Below are positions 1 to 8,376 of a stretch of 64,000 nt of DNA, one piece after another; position 1 is the first letter of the stretch, and the number at the start of each line of letters is the position of its first letter. The stretch lies in contig NZ_CP101497.1 of the NCBI RefSeq assembly GCF_024362325.1, forward strand, positions 1,240,001-1,304,000, given 5' to 3'. Both the position numbers and the translations under genes were made by a program. The notes beneath the pieces were generated by a model that worked only from the letters and a program-made list of their open reading frames with translations, made no database searches and was not told the DNA's origin. This DNA comes from Microcella humidisoli (GTDB lineage Bacteria; Actinomycetota; Actinomycetes; Actinomycetales; Microbacteriaceae).

Positions 1-2
1 AC

Positions 3-1646
3 GGGTACACGGCGACAGCCGCCCGGTCGGGCTCGGCCGTCGCCTTCGACGAGATGTTCACGCCCGACAGCCAGGTGCGCCTGCCCTACCGGCAGATCCA
101 CGCGGCCCTCGCGCAGATGTCGCAAGACGAGCTGCGCGGCCGCACCGAAGCGCTCGCCTCGAGCTACCTCGCGCAAGGCGTCACCTTCGACTTCGCCGGC
201 GAAGAACGGCCGTTTCCGCTGGATGCGGTGCCGCGCGTCATCGAACGCGTCGAGTGGAGCCACCTCGAGGCCGGAGTCGCTCAGCGCGTGCGCGTGCTCG
301 AGGCCTTCCTCACCGACATCTACGGACCGCAGCGCTGCATCGCCGACGGCGTGATCCCCGCGCGGCTCGTGTCGAGCTCGAGCCACTACCACCGCTCGGC
401 GGCGGGCATCGAGAGCGCCAACGGCGTGCGCATCCAGGTGTCGGGCATCGACCTCATCCGCGACGAGCACGGCACCTGGCGCGTGCTCGAGGACAACGTG
501 CGGGTGCCGAGCGGCGTGAGCTACGTCATCTCGAACCGTCGGGTCATGGCGCAGACGCTGCCCGAGCTCTTCGTGTCGATGCGCGTGCGCCCCGTGGGCG
601 ACTACCCGACGCGGCTGCTCGACGCGCTGCGCGCATCCGCCCCCTCGGGCGTCGACGACCCGACCGTCGTCGTGCTCACACCCGGCGTCTACAACTCGGC
701 CTACTTCGAGCACACCCTGCTCGCGCGGCTCATGGGCGTCGAGCTCGTCGAGGGCCGCGACCTCTACTGCTCGGGCGGGCGCGTCTTCATGCGCACGACC
801 GCCGGACCGCAGCGCGTCGATGTCATCTACCGCCGCGTCGACGACGAGTTCCTCGATCCGCTGACGTTCCGTGCCGACTCGATGCTCGGCACGCCCGGCC
901 TCATGCTCGCGGCGCGGCTCGGCAACGTGACGATCACCAATGCGGTCGGCAACGGCGTCGCCGACGACAAGCTCGTCTACACCTACCTGCCCGACCTCGC
1001 GCGCTACTTCCTCAACGAAGACCCGATCATCCCCAACGTCGACACCTGGCGGCTCGAAGACCCCGACTCGCTCGAAGAGGTGCTCGACCGCCTGCACGAG
1101 CTCGTGGTCAAGCCCGTCGACGGCTCGGGCGGCAAGGGCCTCGTCGTCGGTCCGGCCGCGAGTGCCGCCGAACTCGATGAGCTGCGGATGCGCCTGCAGG
1201 AAGACCCGCGCGGGTGGATCGCGCAGCCGGTCGTGCAGCTCTCGACCATCCCCACGCTCGTCGATGACGGCATGCGCCCGCGCCACGCCGACCTGCGGCC
1301 CTTCGCCGTCAACGACGGCCGCGAGGTGTGGGTGCTGCCGGGCGGGCTCACGCGCGTCGCGCTGCCCGAGGGGCAGCTCGTCGTCAACTCGAGCCAGGGC
1401 GGCGGCTCGAAAGACACGTGGGTCGTGGGCCAGCTGCCCATGGTCGCCGACAGTCACGATGTGCAGGGCATCGTCGCCGAGCAGGCCACCGTCACGCAGT
1501 CGATCCCGATCATCACGGATGCCGCGGCGCACGTCATCGACCACAATCCGCAGGACGACCCGCGCCGGGCGCAGTCGGAGCAACAACAGCAGAGTCACAC
1601 CGCGCAGGGCAATGGCGCTCCCGCAGTCTCGAGGGGGGTCGAGTGA
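3..1646 (+). CDS. Circularly permuted ATP-grasp protein (5' end cut by window)
   Basis: The reading frame is open from the first complete codon of the window (base 3). Residues before the first ATG (base 54) already read like the family (an AFDEM segment), so the true start lies upstream and the gene is partial. The protein matches the circularly permuted ATP-grasp type 2 family (old DUF404/DUF407). These enzymes are thought to form peptide-like bonds and are usually encoded with an alpha-E protein and a transglutaminase, exactly as here. A glycine-rich KPVDGSGGKG loop (about base 1110) fits the ATP-grasp nucleotide site. The stop overlaps the start of the next gene. The C-terminal about 40 residues are Gln-rich and poorly conserved. 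The substrate is unknown. Confidence 0.88.
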   Translation, partial: GYTATAARSGSAVAFDEMFTPDSQVRLPYRQIHAALAQMSQDELRGRTEALASSYLAQGVTFDFAGEERPFPLDAVPRVIERVEWSHLEAGVAQRVRVLEAFLTDIYGPQRCIADGVIPARLVSSSSHYHRSAAGIESANGVRIQVSGIDLIRDEHGTWRVLEDNVRVPSGVSYVISNRRVMAQTLPELFVSMRVRPVGDYPTRLLDALRASAPSGVDDPTVVVLTPGVYNSAYFEHTLLARLMGVELVEGRDLYCSGGRVFMRTTAGPQRVDVIYRRVDDEFLDPLTFRADSMLGTPGLMLAARLGNVTITNAVGNGVADDKLVYTYLPDLARYFLNEDPIIPNVDTWRLEDPDSLEEVLDRLHELVVKPVDGSGGKGLVVGPAASAAELDELRMRLQEDPRGWIAQPVVQLSTIPTLVDDGMRPRHADLRPFAVNDGREVWVLPGGLTRVALPEGQLVVNSSQGGGSKDTWVVGQLPMVADSHDVQGIVAEQATVTQSIPIITDAAAHVIDHNPQDDPRRAQSEQQQQSHTAQGNGAPAVSRGVE

Positions 1647-2578
1647 TGCTGAGCCGGATCGCCGAGAGCCTGTTCTGGATCGGGCGCTACGTCGAGCGCA
1701 GCGATGGAACGGCGCGCATCCTCGATGTGCACCTGCAGCTGCTGCTCGAAGACCCGTGGATCGATGAGGACACCGCGTGCCGGTCGCTGCTGAGCGTCAT
1801 GGGCAGCGACGTCGATCCCGACCACGCCCTCACGCGCGCCGATGTGCTCGCGATCCTCGCGGTCGACCGCTCGCATCCCGCCTCGATCGCGTACTCGCTC
1901 GGCGCGGCGCGCGAGAACGCCCGCCGCGCGCGCGAGGTCGTGAGCACCGAGCTGTGGGAGGTGCTCAACACCACGCGCGCACGCATGCCGCGCAAGGTCG
2001 CCCCCGAGAAGGTGCACGAGTTCTTCGGCTGGGTGCGCGAGCGCTCGGCGCTCGCCGTGGGCATCGTCGAATCGGCGACGAGCCGCGACGAGGCCTACTC
2101 GTTCTTCACGCTCGGCCGCTCGCTCGAGCGGGCCGACATGACGGCCCGCCTGCTCGCGACGCGCTCGCTCACCGAGGCCTCCGGCCCCTCGTGGACGACG
2201 ATCCTGCGCAGCGTCGGCGCCTACGAGGCCTACCTGCGCACCTACCGCGGCGTGCCGAGCGCCAAGAACGCCGCCGAGTTCCTCCTGCTCGACCGACTCT
2301 TCCCGCGCTCGATCCTCTTCGCGGTGACGCGCGCCGAGCAGAGCCTGCGCGACATCGAGCCGCGCGGCTGGGAGCGCGCCGGCATCGGCGATCAGGCGCT
2401 GCGGCAGCTCGGGCAGATCCGCAGCGAGCTCGAGTACCGGCCCATCGCCGACATCCTCGACGACCTGCAGCGGCACATGGATGCCGTGCAGCTCGCGACG
2501 AGCGCGACGAGCGAGGCCGTGCGCCAGCGCTACTTCCCCACCAATGCGGCGCCGAGCTGGGTGGCGGAGAAGACATGA
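1646..2578 (+). CDS. Alpha-E domain protein (DUF403)
   Basis: A 310-residue, largely helical protein of the alpha-E family, beginning MLSRIAESLFWIGRYVERSD, a typical family N-terminus. The ATG at 1646 overlaps the TGA of the ATP-grasp gene, and its own TGA overlaps the next ATG, so the three genes are translationally coupled. The family always occurs beside circularly permuted ATP-grasp and transglutaminase-like genes and probably contributes to the same peptide-modifying system. No catalytic motif is obvious. The length is normal for the family. Confidence 0.9.
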   Translation: MLSRIAESLFWIGRYVERSDGTARILDVHLQLLLEDPWIDEDTACRSLLSVMGSDVDPDHALTRADVLAILAVDRSHPASIAYSLGAARENARRAREVVSTELWEVLNTTRARMPRKVAPEKVHEFFGWVRERSALAVGIVESATSRDEAYSFFTLGRSLERADMTARLLATRSLTEASGPSWTTILRSVGAYEAYLRTYRGVPSAKNAAEFLLLDRLFPRSILFAVTRAEQSLRDIEPRGWERAGIGDQALRQLGQIRSELEYRPIADILDDLQRHMDAVQLATSATSEAVRQRYFPTNAAPSWVAEKT

Positions 2579-3420
2579 ACCGGTTGAGAATCCGGCACGT
2601 CACCGGCTACCACTACAAGGGCAACGTCACCGCGTCGTACAACGAGGCCCGCATGCTGCCCGCGAGTTCGGACGGCCAGGTCGTGCTGCACTCGCACCTC
2701 GCCATCAGCCCGACGTCGTCGCAGCACCACTACGTCGACTACTTCGGCACGCGCGTCGCGGCCTTCGAGCAGCTCGACCAGCACCACGAGCTGTCGCTCA
2801 CGGCCGACAGCCTCGTCGAGCTGCGCCCGCGCGGGTCGCAAGACGGCTCGATCAGCTGGGCCGAGCTCGCGATCGCCGTCGAGAAGACGGTCGGCTCGGT
2901 CGAGAACACCGTGCAGACGAAGCTCACGGCACCGCCCGACGAGGTCGCCGAGCGGGCGCGCGAGTTCGCCGCTGCTGCCGCCGACCCCGAGGCCGCCGCG
3001 CGCGAGATCTGCGCGTGGATCTACGACGAGGTGCAGTACATGTCGGGCATCACGGGCGTGCACACGACGGCCGCCGAGGCCTGGGCGCACAAGAAGGGCG
3101 TGTGCCAAGACATCACGCACCTCGCGCTCGGCGCGCTGCGCTCGATCGGCATCCCCGCGCGCTACGTCAGCGGCTACCTGCACCCGTCGCGCGACCCGCA
3201 GATCGGCGAGACGATCGCGGGCGAGTCGCACGCCTGGGTCGAGTGGTTCGATGGCGAGTGGCAGGGCTTCGACCCCACCAACATGCTCGAGATCCGCGAC
3301 CGTCACGTCATCGTCGGCCGCGGTCGCGACTACCGCGACGTGCCGCCCCTGCGCGGCGTCTACGCCGGGCCGTCGAGCTCGAAGCTCTTCGTCACGGTCG
3401 AGATCACGCGCGAGAGCTGA
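2575..3420 (+). CDS. Transglutaminase-like cysteine protease-fold protein
   Basis: A 281-residue protein with an N-terminal bacterial transglutaminase-like beta domain (RIRHVTGYHYKG) followed by the papain-like transglutaminase core. The catalytic triad is visible: Cys in KGVCQDITHLAL, His in GESHAWVEW and Asp in GFDPTN. ATG 2575 overlaps the preceding stop (ATGA). This third member of the ATP-grasp/alpha-E/transglutaminase operon probably cleaves or transfers an amide product of the ATP-grasp enzyme. There is no signal peptide, so it is probably cytoplasmic. The biological substrate of this operon type is not established. Confidence 0.9.
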   Translation: MNRLRIRHVTGYHYKGNVTASYNEARMLPASSDGQVVLHSHLAISPTSSQHHYVDYFGTRVAAFEQLDQHHELSLTADSLVELRPRGSQDGSISWAELAIAVEKTVGSVENTVQTKLTAPPDEVAERAREFAAAAADPEAAAREICAWIYDEVQYMSGITGVHTTAAEAWAHKKGVCQDITHLALGALRSIGIPARYVSGYLHPSRDPQIGETIAGESHAWVEWFDGEWQGFDPTNMLEIRDRHVIVGRGRDYRDVPPLRGVYAGPSSSKLFVTVEITRES

Positions 3421-3445
3421 CGGCAGGCTTCCGGATGCGGCCGCG

Positions 3446-3688
3446 TCAGGCCGCGGCCGGCGGGCAGTGCAAGCGGGTCGGGGTCGTGCCCGCGCCGCGC
3501 TCGATCGTGTGCTCGGCCATGGCCGCGCCGCACAGCGGGCAGCGCGGGTCGGCGGGGGCGACGTACGGCTGCTCCGGCCGCCCGATGCCGACGGCCGCGG
3601 GGCCAGTGACCGTCCACAGCGCGCGCCCGAGCGCGCCGAAGAACCCCTGGGAGCCGTTGAAGGGGTTGAGCGGATTTACTTTGCGCAC
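3446..3688 (-). CDS. Small zinc-ribbon protein
   Basis: An 80-residue protein starting at GTG 3688. The C-terminal half carries a CPLCG knuckle and a later His and Cys (AEHTIERG...LHCP), consistent with one treble-clef or zinc-ribbon metal site. The N-terminal half is rich in aromatic residues and glycine (NPFNGSQGFFGALGRALW). The gene is convergent with the transglutaminase gene and divergent from the MarR-type regulator. A TACAAT hexamer lies 6 nt before the GTG, so the mRNA is probably leaderless. The function is unknown. Confidence 0.7.
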   Translation of the reverse strand: MRKVNPLNPFNGSQGFFGALGRALWTVTGPAAVGIGRPEQPYVAPADPRCPLCGAAMAEHTIERGAGTTPTRLHCPPAAA

Positions 3689-3694
3689 GAATCA

Positions 3695-3700
3695 ATTGTA
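3695..3700 (-). promoter_or_regulatory. Leaderless -10 element for zinc-ribbon gene
   Basis: TACAAT on the minus strand lies exactly 6 nt upstream of GTG 3688. It sits only 8 bp from the divergent -10 of the regulator gene, so the two promoters must interact. The sequence also forms an AATTGTA half-site resembling OhrR operators. Confidence 0.5.
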
Positions 3701-3707
3701 CGCCCGG

Positions 3708-3713
3708 TATTCT
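3708..3713 (+). promoter_or_regulatory. Leaderless -10 element for OhrR-like gene
   Basis: TATTCT lies 6 nt upstream of ATG 3720, with no Shine-Dalgarno sequence between. It follows the TANNNT-N6-start layout seen repeatedly in this window. Confidence 0.5.
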
Positions 3714-3719
3714 GGCGGC

Positions 3720-4247
3720 ATGACCGACCTGCTCGCCCTCGACCGCCAGGTGTGCTTCGCGGTCGTCGCCGCGAGCCGCAGCATCGTCGCCCTCTACAAG
3801 CCCATCCTCGAGCCGCTCGGGCTCACCCACCCGCAATACCTCGTGATGCTCGCGCTGTGGGAGTCGAGCCCGCTGCGCGTGAAAGACCTCGGCGAGCGCC
3901 TGCTGCTCGACCCGGCCACGCTGAGCCCGCTGCTCAAGCGGCTCGAGCAGCAAGGCCTGGTGACGCGGGCGCGCGACACCGCGGATGAGCGGGCGCTCGC
4001 CCTCGCGCTGACACCGGCCGGCGTCGCCCTGCGGCAGCAGGCCGAGCAGGTGCCCGGCCGCGTGATCGAGCGGCTGGGGCTGACGATCGGCGAGCTCGAG
4101 AGCATCCGCGATTCGGCGACGGCCCTGCTCGCGGCCAGTCGCGCCGCGACCGTCCGCCCTGCGCCCGTCGACTCAGCGCCCGTCGACTCAGCGCCCGCCG
4201 ACTCAGCGCCCGCCGACTCTGCGCCCGACGACATCACCGCCGACTAG
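3720..4247 (+). CDS. MarR family regulator, OhrR-like
   Basis: A 175-residue winged-helix regulator. The N-terminus (DRQVCFAVVAASRSIVALYK, then PLGLTHPQYLVMLALWE) matches the OhrR branch, including the single N-terminal cysteine (Cys12) that senses organic hydroperoxides in characterised members. The DNA-binding helix and wing follow (LLLDPATLSPLLKRLEQQGLV). After about residue 145 the protein runs into a low-complexity tail built from tandem P-V/A-D-S-A units (15-bp repeats). No ohr peroxidase gene is adjacent; the divergent neighbour is a zinc-ribbon protein. Its stop shares a CTAG palindrome with the convergent MFS gene. Confidence 0.85.
   Translation: MTDLLALDRQVCFAVVAASRSIVALYKPILEPLGLTHPQYLVMLALWESSPLRVKDLGERLLLDPATLSPLLKRLEQQGLVTRARDTADERALALALTPAGVALRQQAEQVPGRVIERLGLTIGELESIRDSATALLAASRAATVRPAPVDSAPVDSAPADSAPADSAPDDITAD
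4161..4220 (+). repeat. Four tandem 15-bp repeats in the regulator C-terminus
   Basis: Four head-to-tail copies of GCGCCCGTCGACTCA or near variants start at 4161, 4176, 4191 and 4206, encoding repeated APVDS/APADS units at the end of the MarR-type protein. The in-frame unit length makes copy-number change tolerable. Confidence 0.9.
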
Positions 4248-5590
4248 GTCTTGCGCGCCTCGGCCTCGACGATCGCGATCTCCTGCGTCGCCGTCTCGAG
4301 GTCGAGCTCGCGGCGTTCGACGTCGTCGCCGTCGTACCGCACGCGCAGGCGCCACCACGGGTCGGCGGCCGGGTGGCGGCGGATGCGCAGATTGCGCGTG
4401 CTGCGCATCCACAGAACGGCGACAACCGCCGCGAGCAGCCCCGCGAGGGCGCCGACGCCCATGGCCCAGCGTGCTCCGAGCTCGTTGGCGACGAGGCCGA
4501 GCAGGGGTGCGCCGATGGGCGTTCCGCCCATGAAGATCGTCAGGTAGAGCGCCATGACGCGGCCGCGGATGCTCGCGCGCGTCGTCGTCTGCACGTAGGC
4601 GTTGGCGCTCGTGATCATGGTGAGCGCGAAGAAGCCGATGGGGATGAGCGCGAGGGCGAAGAACTCGATCGTGGGCATGAGCGCCGCGACGACCATCGAG
4701 CCGGCGAAGCCGATCGCCGCGAGCACGATGACGCGCAACCGCGGTCGTTCGCGCCGCGCCGAGAGGAGGGCGCCGACGACCGAGCCGATCGCGAGGATCG
4801 ACGACAGCAGCCCGAACTCGGCGGCATCGCGCCCGAACTCGACGCGCGCCATGGTCGCGGTGAAGATGGCGAAGTTGAAGCCGAAGGTGCCGACGAGGAA
4901 GACCATCGTGAACACCACGACGAGATCGGCTCGTCGAGCCACGTACTGGAAGCCCGCGCGCAGCTGCCCGCGCCCCCGAGTGGTCTTCTGCATCGGTTGC
5001 AGCTCCGCCTCCCGCAGCAGCCCGAGAGCGACGAGCATGGCGGCGAACGTCAGCACGTTGATCAGAATTACCCAGCCTGCGCCGACGAGCACGGTGAGCA
5101 GGCCGGCGGCGGCGGGGCCGATGAGGCGCGCGGTGTTGAACGAGGCCGAGTTCAGGGCGACGGCGTTGGGCAGGTCGGCCGTGCCCACGAGCTCGCCGAC
5201 GAAGGTCTGGCGGGCGGGGGCGTCGACGGCCGTCGCAATGCCGAGCCCGAGGGCGAGCAGGTAGACCATCCAGAGCTCGGCGATGCCGAGCACGATGATG
5301 AGCCCGAGCGCCAGGGCCAGCAGGGCCTGGGCGATCTGCGTGATGGCCAGCAGGCGGCGGCCGGGCATCCGGTCGGCGATGATGCCGGCGAGCGGGCCGA
5401 TGATGAGCGCGGGGCCGAACTGCAGGGCCATCGTCACGCCGACGGCGGCGGCGTCGTTGTCGGTGAGCTCGGTGAGCACGAACCAGTCTTGCGCCGTGCG
5501 CTGCATCCACGTGCCGACGTTCGAGATCAGCGCCCCGGCGAACCAGATGCGGTAGTTGACGCCGGCGAGCGAGCGGAACATGGCGTTCAT
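4244..5590 (-). CDS. MFS efflux transporter (EntS/MFS_3 type)
   Basis: A 448-residue, 12-helix major facilitator with the MFS_3 signature: N-terminal MFRSLAGVNYRIWFAGALISN, then NVGTWMQRTAQDW and RMPGRR (loop 2-3). The family exports siderophores or drugs. The start is placed at ATG 5590, 10 nt after the stop of the upstream marR gene; an in-frame extension to 5686 would overlap that gene. Transcription is probably from the marR promoter, giving a classic regulator-pump operon. A charged cytoplasmic tail follows the last helix. Confidence 0.85.
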   Translation of the reverse strand: MNAMFRSLAGVNYRIWFAGALISNVGTWMQRTAQDWFVLTELTDNDAAAVGVTMALQFGPALIIGPLAGIIADRMPGRRLLAITQIAQALLALALGLIIVLGIAELWMVYLLALGLGIATAVDAPARQTFVGELVGTADLPNAVALNSASFNTARLIGPAAAGLLTVLVGAGWVILINVLTFAAMLVALGLLREAELQPMQKTTRGRGQLRAGFQYVARRADLVVVFTMVFLVGTFGFNFAIFTATMARVEFGRDAAEFGLLSSILAIGSVVGALLSARRERPRLRVIVLAAIGFAGSMVVAALMPTIEFFALALIPIGFFALTMITSANAYVQTTTRASIRGRVMALYLTIFMGGTPIGAPLLGLVANELGARWAMGVGALAGLLAAVVAVLWMRSTRNLRIRRHPAADPWWRLRVRYDGDDVERRELDLETATQEIAIVEAEARKT

Positions 5591-5600
5591 GAGGTCGTGT

Positions 5601-6026
5601 TCACGCGTCGGCCAGTCGTCGCAATATCGGCCGCACCTCCTCGAGCGCGCGGCGCTGCTCGGCGCTGAGCGCCTCGAGCTGGGCATGGAACCACTGCTGG
5701 CGCAGCCGCCGCGTCTCGGCGATGACGTGGTCGCCCGCCGGCGTGATGGTCACCCACACCATCCGCGCGTCATCGTTGCTCGGCTCACGACGCACGAGGC
5801 CGCTCGCCTCGAGCGCGTTGAGGGTGCGGTTCATCGACGGGGCGCTGACCTTCTCGCCGGTCGCGAGGCCGCCGGGCGTGCAGCGGCCCTCGCTCGCGAG
5901 CCGCCAGAGCACGCCGAGCTGGCTGTCGCTGATGCCCTCGCCCGCGCGTTCGGCCCGGATGCGCCGCGCCACCTTCTGGATGAGCACGCGCAGCTCTTCT
6001 TCGGGGTCGGTCTCATGGTGCGTCAC
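5601..6026 (-). CDS. MarR family transcriptional regulator of the MFS pump
   Basis: A 141-residue winged-helix protein with DSQLGVLWRLA, TGEKVSAPSMNRTLNALEASGLV (recognition helix) and wing residues RREPSNDDARMVWVTIT. It is the first gene of a two-gene operon with the MFS exporter 10 nt downstream, so it is probably a ligand-released repressor of that pump. GAGGTGACG provides a Shine-Dalgarno sequence before ATG 6026. Inverted GTTAGC repeats immediately upstream are the likely autoregulatory operator. Confidence 0.88.
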   Translation of the reverse strand: MTHHETDPEEELRVLIQKVARRIRAERAGEGISDSQLGVLWRLASEGRCTPGGLATGEKVSAPSMNRTLNALEASGLVRREPSNDDARMVWVTITPAGDHVIAETRRLRQQWFHAQLEALSAEQRRALEEVRPILRRLADA

Positions 6027-6028
6027 CT

Positions 6029-6058
6029 CGTTAGCCTAACTCATTACCGTTGCTAACG
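6029..6058. promoter_or_regulatory. Probable MarR operator upstream of marR-MFS operon
   Basis: CGTTAGC (6029-6035) and GCTAACG (6052-6058) form an inverted repeat. The left part is itself a palindrome, GTTAGCCTAAC (6030-6040). These lie between the marR start and the divergent hydrolase gene and resemble known TTAGC/GCTAA MarR sites. Confidence 0.6.
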
Positions 6059-6126
6059 AAAATTGCGGATGCTGCGACGACGCCCCGCGCGCCGGCCCGC
6101 CTAGGATCGTGCGCAGGAGGCCCCTC

Positions 6127-6999
6127 ATGCCGAAGTTCACCGCCGAGCGCCAGCACCGCACTTTCACCGACAGCCACGGTGTCGTCGTGCACTACTACGT
6201 GTGGACGCCGGGCAAGCCGAAGGGCGTCGTGCAACTCGCGCACGGCGTTGGCGAGCACGCCCTGCGCTACGAGCTTCTCGCGCACGACCTCGTCGCGGCC
6301 GGGTACGCGGTGTACGCCGATGACCACCGCGGCCACGGCCAGACGGGCGTGGAGTACTGGAAGGGCGACCTCTCGCAGATCGGCAGGCTGGGAACGGGCG
6401 GCCTGCGCGCCACGCAGCAGAACCTGCTCGACCTCACTGCTCTGGCGACGGCCGCGCATCCCGGCCTGCCGTTCGTCATGCTCGGCCACTCGTGGGGCTC
6501 GCTCATGGTGCAGAACCTGCTCAACGCGGGGGAGCATCCGTGGAGCGCGGTCGTGCTCACCGGCACGGCTCTGCGCACGCCATTCGACATGAATGGCGGC
6601 GACCTCAACGCCCGCCACAAGCACCTCGGCGACACGGGGGCCGAGTGGCTCAGCCGCGACCCCGCCGTCGCGCGCGCCTTCGTCGACGACCCGCTGACGA
6701 CCGACGCGAAGATTCTGAAGCTGTTCGGCCTCGCGGATGGCCTGCGCCTCTTCGGGCGACCGAAGCGCGTGCAGCCGCCCGTGCCTTTGCTCATCATGGT
6801 GGGCAGTGACGACCCGCTCGGCGGCGAGAAGAGCGCCAAGAAGCTCGCCGACGCCTACCTGGGTCGCGGGGGTCTCACCGACGTCGAACTCATCGTCTAC
6901 CCCGACGCCCGGCACGAGGTCTTCAACGAGATCAACCAGGCCGACGTGCGCGCCGACCTCATCGCCTGGCTCGACGATCGGCTGTTCGCCGCGACGTAG
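6127..6999 (+). CDS. Alpha/beta hydrolase (monoacylglycerol lipase-like)
   Basis: A 290-residue hydrolase of the serine aminopeptidase S33 / Hydrolase_4 group. Visible elements are the oxyanion region (QLAHGVGEHALRY), the DHRGHG turn, the nucleophile elbow GHSWGS, the acid in VGSDDPLGG and the catalytic His in YPDARHEVFNE. ATG 6127 is chosen because AGGAGG (6115-6120) sits 6 nt upstream; an in-frame ATG at 6109 lacks such a site. There is no signal peptide. The likely role is hydrolysis of lipid or small esters. It is divergent from the MarR-MFS operon and may share its control region. Confidence 0.88.
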   Translation: MPKFTAERQHRTFTDSHGVVVHYYVWTPGKPKGVVQLAHGVGEHALRYELLAHDLVAAGYAVYADDHRGHGQTGVEYWKGDLSQIGRLGTGGLRATQQNLLDLTALATAAHPGLPFVMLGHSWGSLMVQNLLNAGEHPWSAVVLTGTALRTPFDMNGGDLNARHKHLGDTGAEWLSRDPAVARAFVDDPLTTDAKILKLFGLADGLRLFGRPKRVQPPVPLLIMVGSDDPLGGEKSAKKLADAYLGRGGLTDVELIVYPDARHEVFNEINQADVRADLIAWLDDRLFAAT

Positions 7000-7134
7000 A
7001 CCCCTTCCGGCGCCTGTTCCCGCCCGCGGTCCTTCACCGGATTCGGAACTCTGCGAGCAGGGTTCGCTTTCTTCCGCATCCGTTGAAGGCTCCCGACGAC
7101 CAGGTTCCCGTGGGGGCTCGGCCGCCCCGCTGCG

Positions 7135-7485
7135 CTAGTGGTCGTTGCGGCCCGGCAGGGGCAGCGCGGTCAGCAGCATCACGCTGGGCTCGAGCGCCTC
7201 GACGCTGTGCACGCCGTCGGGGATGCGCGCGACCGTGCCCGCCGCGACCTCGATCGTGCGGGTGGCGTCGCTGAGGCGGATGCGCCCGCGCAGCACCTGC
7301 AGCATGGCTTCACCCGGGTTCGTGTGCTCGGGCAGCTCGCCGCCGGTGTCGAAGCCGATCGCCGTCATGCGCAGCTGCTGATACCCGAGATCGATGCGCT
7401 GCGATGCGCGTCGTTGCGGGTTCTCGGCCGCCTGCGTGAGCAGGTAGGCGGCCATGACGTCGAGGTCGAGCGCGATCGGATCCAT
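7135..7485 (-). CDS. Cupin-domain protein
   Basis: A 116-residue single-cupin protein. The barrel motifs are visible as PEHTNPGEAMLQVLRGRIRL and PDGVHSVEAL. ATG 7485 begins MDPIALDLD. It is divergent from the sulfurtransferase gene, with only 24 bp between the starts. Metal-binding residues are partly present (His in both motifs). The function is unknown; small cupins like this often act as sensors or isomerases. The 135 bp between it and the hydrolase gene (7000-7134) contain nothing recognisable. Confidence 0.8.
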   Translation of the reverse strand: MDPIALDLDVMAAYLLTQAAENPQRRASQRIDLGYQQLRMTAIGFDTGGELPEHTNPGEAMLQVLRGRIRLSDATRTIEVAAGTVARIPDGVHSVEALEPSVMLLTALPLPGRNDH

Positions 7486-7496
7486 GCCCCGCACCC

Positions 7497-7502
7497 TACG
7501 CT
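7497..7502 (+). promoter_or_regulatory. Leaderless -10 element for sulfurtransferase gene
   Basis: TACGCT ends 7 nt before ATG 7510, with no ribosome-binding site between. Confidence 0.4.
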
Positions 7503-7509
7503 GGTCGCC

Positions 7510-8367
7510 ATGATCGCGCCCTTCCTCACCCCCGCCGAGCTCGACGAGCTGCTCGCTGCCGACCGCCGCGGAGACGGCGACGTCGTCATCGTCGACAGCC
7601 GCTGGTACCTTGACGGCCGCTCGGGCTCCGAGGCGCACGCGCACGGGCACCTCCCGGGCGCCGTGTTCGTCGACCTCGACGTGTGGCTCGCGGGAGCCCC
7701 CTCGCCCGGGGCGGGTCGGCACCCTTTGCCCGAGCCGCACCTCTTCGCCCGCGGCATGGCCGAGTCGGGCATCGGCGACGGATCCACGGTGGTCGTCTAC
7801 GACGATGCCGGGGGAGTGATCGCCGCGCGCCTGGTCTGGATGCTCCGAACCCTCGGACACGAGGCCGCCGTACTCGACGGCGGGCTCGACGCCTGGCAGC
7901 GCGCCCACCCGGGGCAGACCCTCGAGAGCGGCGCGGTCGACGTGCGCCCCGCATCCTTCACCGAACGCCCGTGGCCGGATGCCGCGCTCGCGTCGATCGA
8001 CGAGACGCAGCAGGCCGCCGCCGACGGCAGCGCGCTCGTGCTCGATGCCCGCACGCTCGACCGCTACCGCGGCGAGACCGAGCCGGTGGATGCGCGCGCG
8101 GGTCATATCCCGGGCGCCGAGAGCTTCTCGTGCCGCGACAACGTCGCCGCCGACGGCACGCTGCTCGACACCGCGACCCTGCGCGACCGCCTCACGGGGC
8201 TCGGGGCCGCCGAGCGCCCCGTCATCAGCTACTGCGGTTCGGGAGTCACGGCGTGCCACACCCTGCTGGTGCTCGAGCACGCCGGCTTCGAGCCCGGACG
8301 CCTGTACCCCGGCTCGTGGTCGCAGTACGCCGCCGACCCCGCCAGGCCGCTCGCGACAGCCGAATAG
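7510..8367 (+). CDS. sseA: Thiosulfate/3-mercaptopyruvate sulfurtransferase (rhodanese)
   Basis: A 285-residue two-domain rhodanese. The inactive N-terminal domain has VIVDSRWYL and GHLPGAVFVDLD. The catalytic C-terminal domain has GHIPGAESF and the active loop CGSGVTAC, whose first Cys is the persulfide carrier; the CGSGVTA loop is typical of mercaptopyruvate-type enzymes. The length is normal. The TAG stop codon (8365-8367) forms the first half of the putative -10 element of the next gene. Confidence 0.9.
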   Translation: MIAPFLTPAELDELLAADRRGDGDVVIVDSRWYLDGRSGSEAHAHGHLPGAVFVDLDVWLAGAPSPGAGRHPLPEPHLFARGMAESGIGDGSTVVVYDDAGGVIAARLVWMLRTLGHEAAVLDGGLDAWQRAHPGQTLESGAVDVRPASFTERPWPDAALASIDETQQAAADGSALVLDARTLDRYRGETEPVDARAGHIPGAESFSCRDNVAADGTLLDTATLRDRLTGLGAAERPVISYCGSGVTACHTLLVLEHAGFEPGRLYPGSWSQYAADPARPLATAE

Positions 8368-8370
8368 GCT
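8365..8370 (+). promoter_or_regulatory. Leaderless -10 element for lplA, overlapping sseA stop
   Basis: TAGGCT begins with the sseA stop codon and ends 6 nt before ATG 8377. Confidence 0.45.
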
Positions 8371-8376
8371 GGGGCC

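Noticed and set aside
4373..5668. 431-codon plus-strand open frame
   Set aside because: It is antisense to the MFS transporter, composed of Arg/Asp/Glu runs typical of antisense frames in GC-rich DNA.
6031..6915. 294-codon minus-strand open frame
   Set aside because: It is antisense to the alpha/beta hydrolase, whose catalytic residues are all present on the plus strand.
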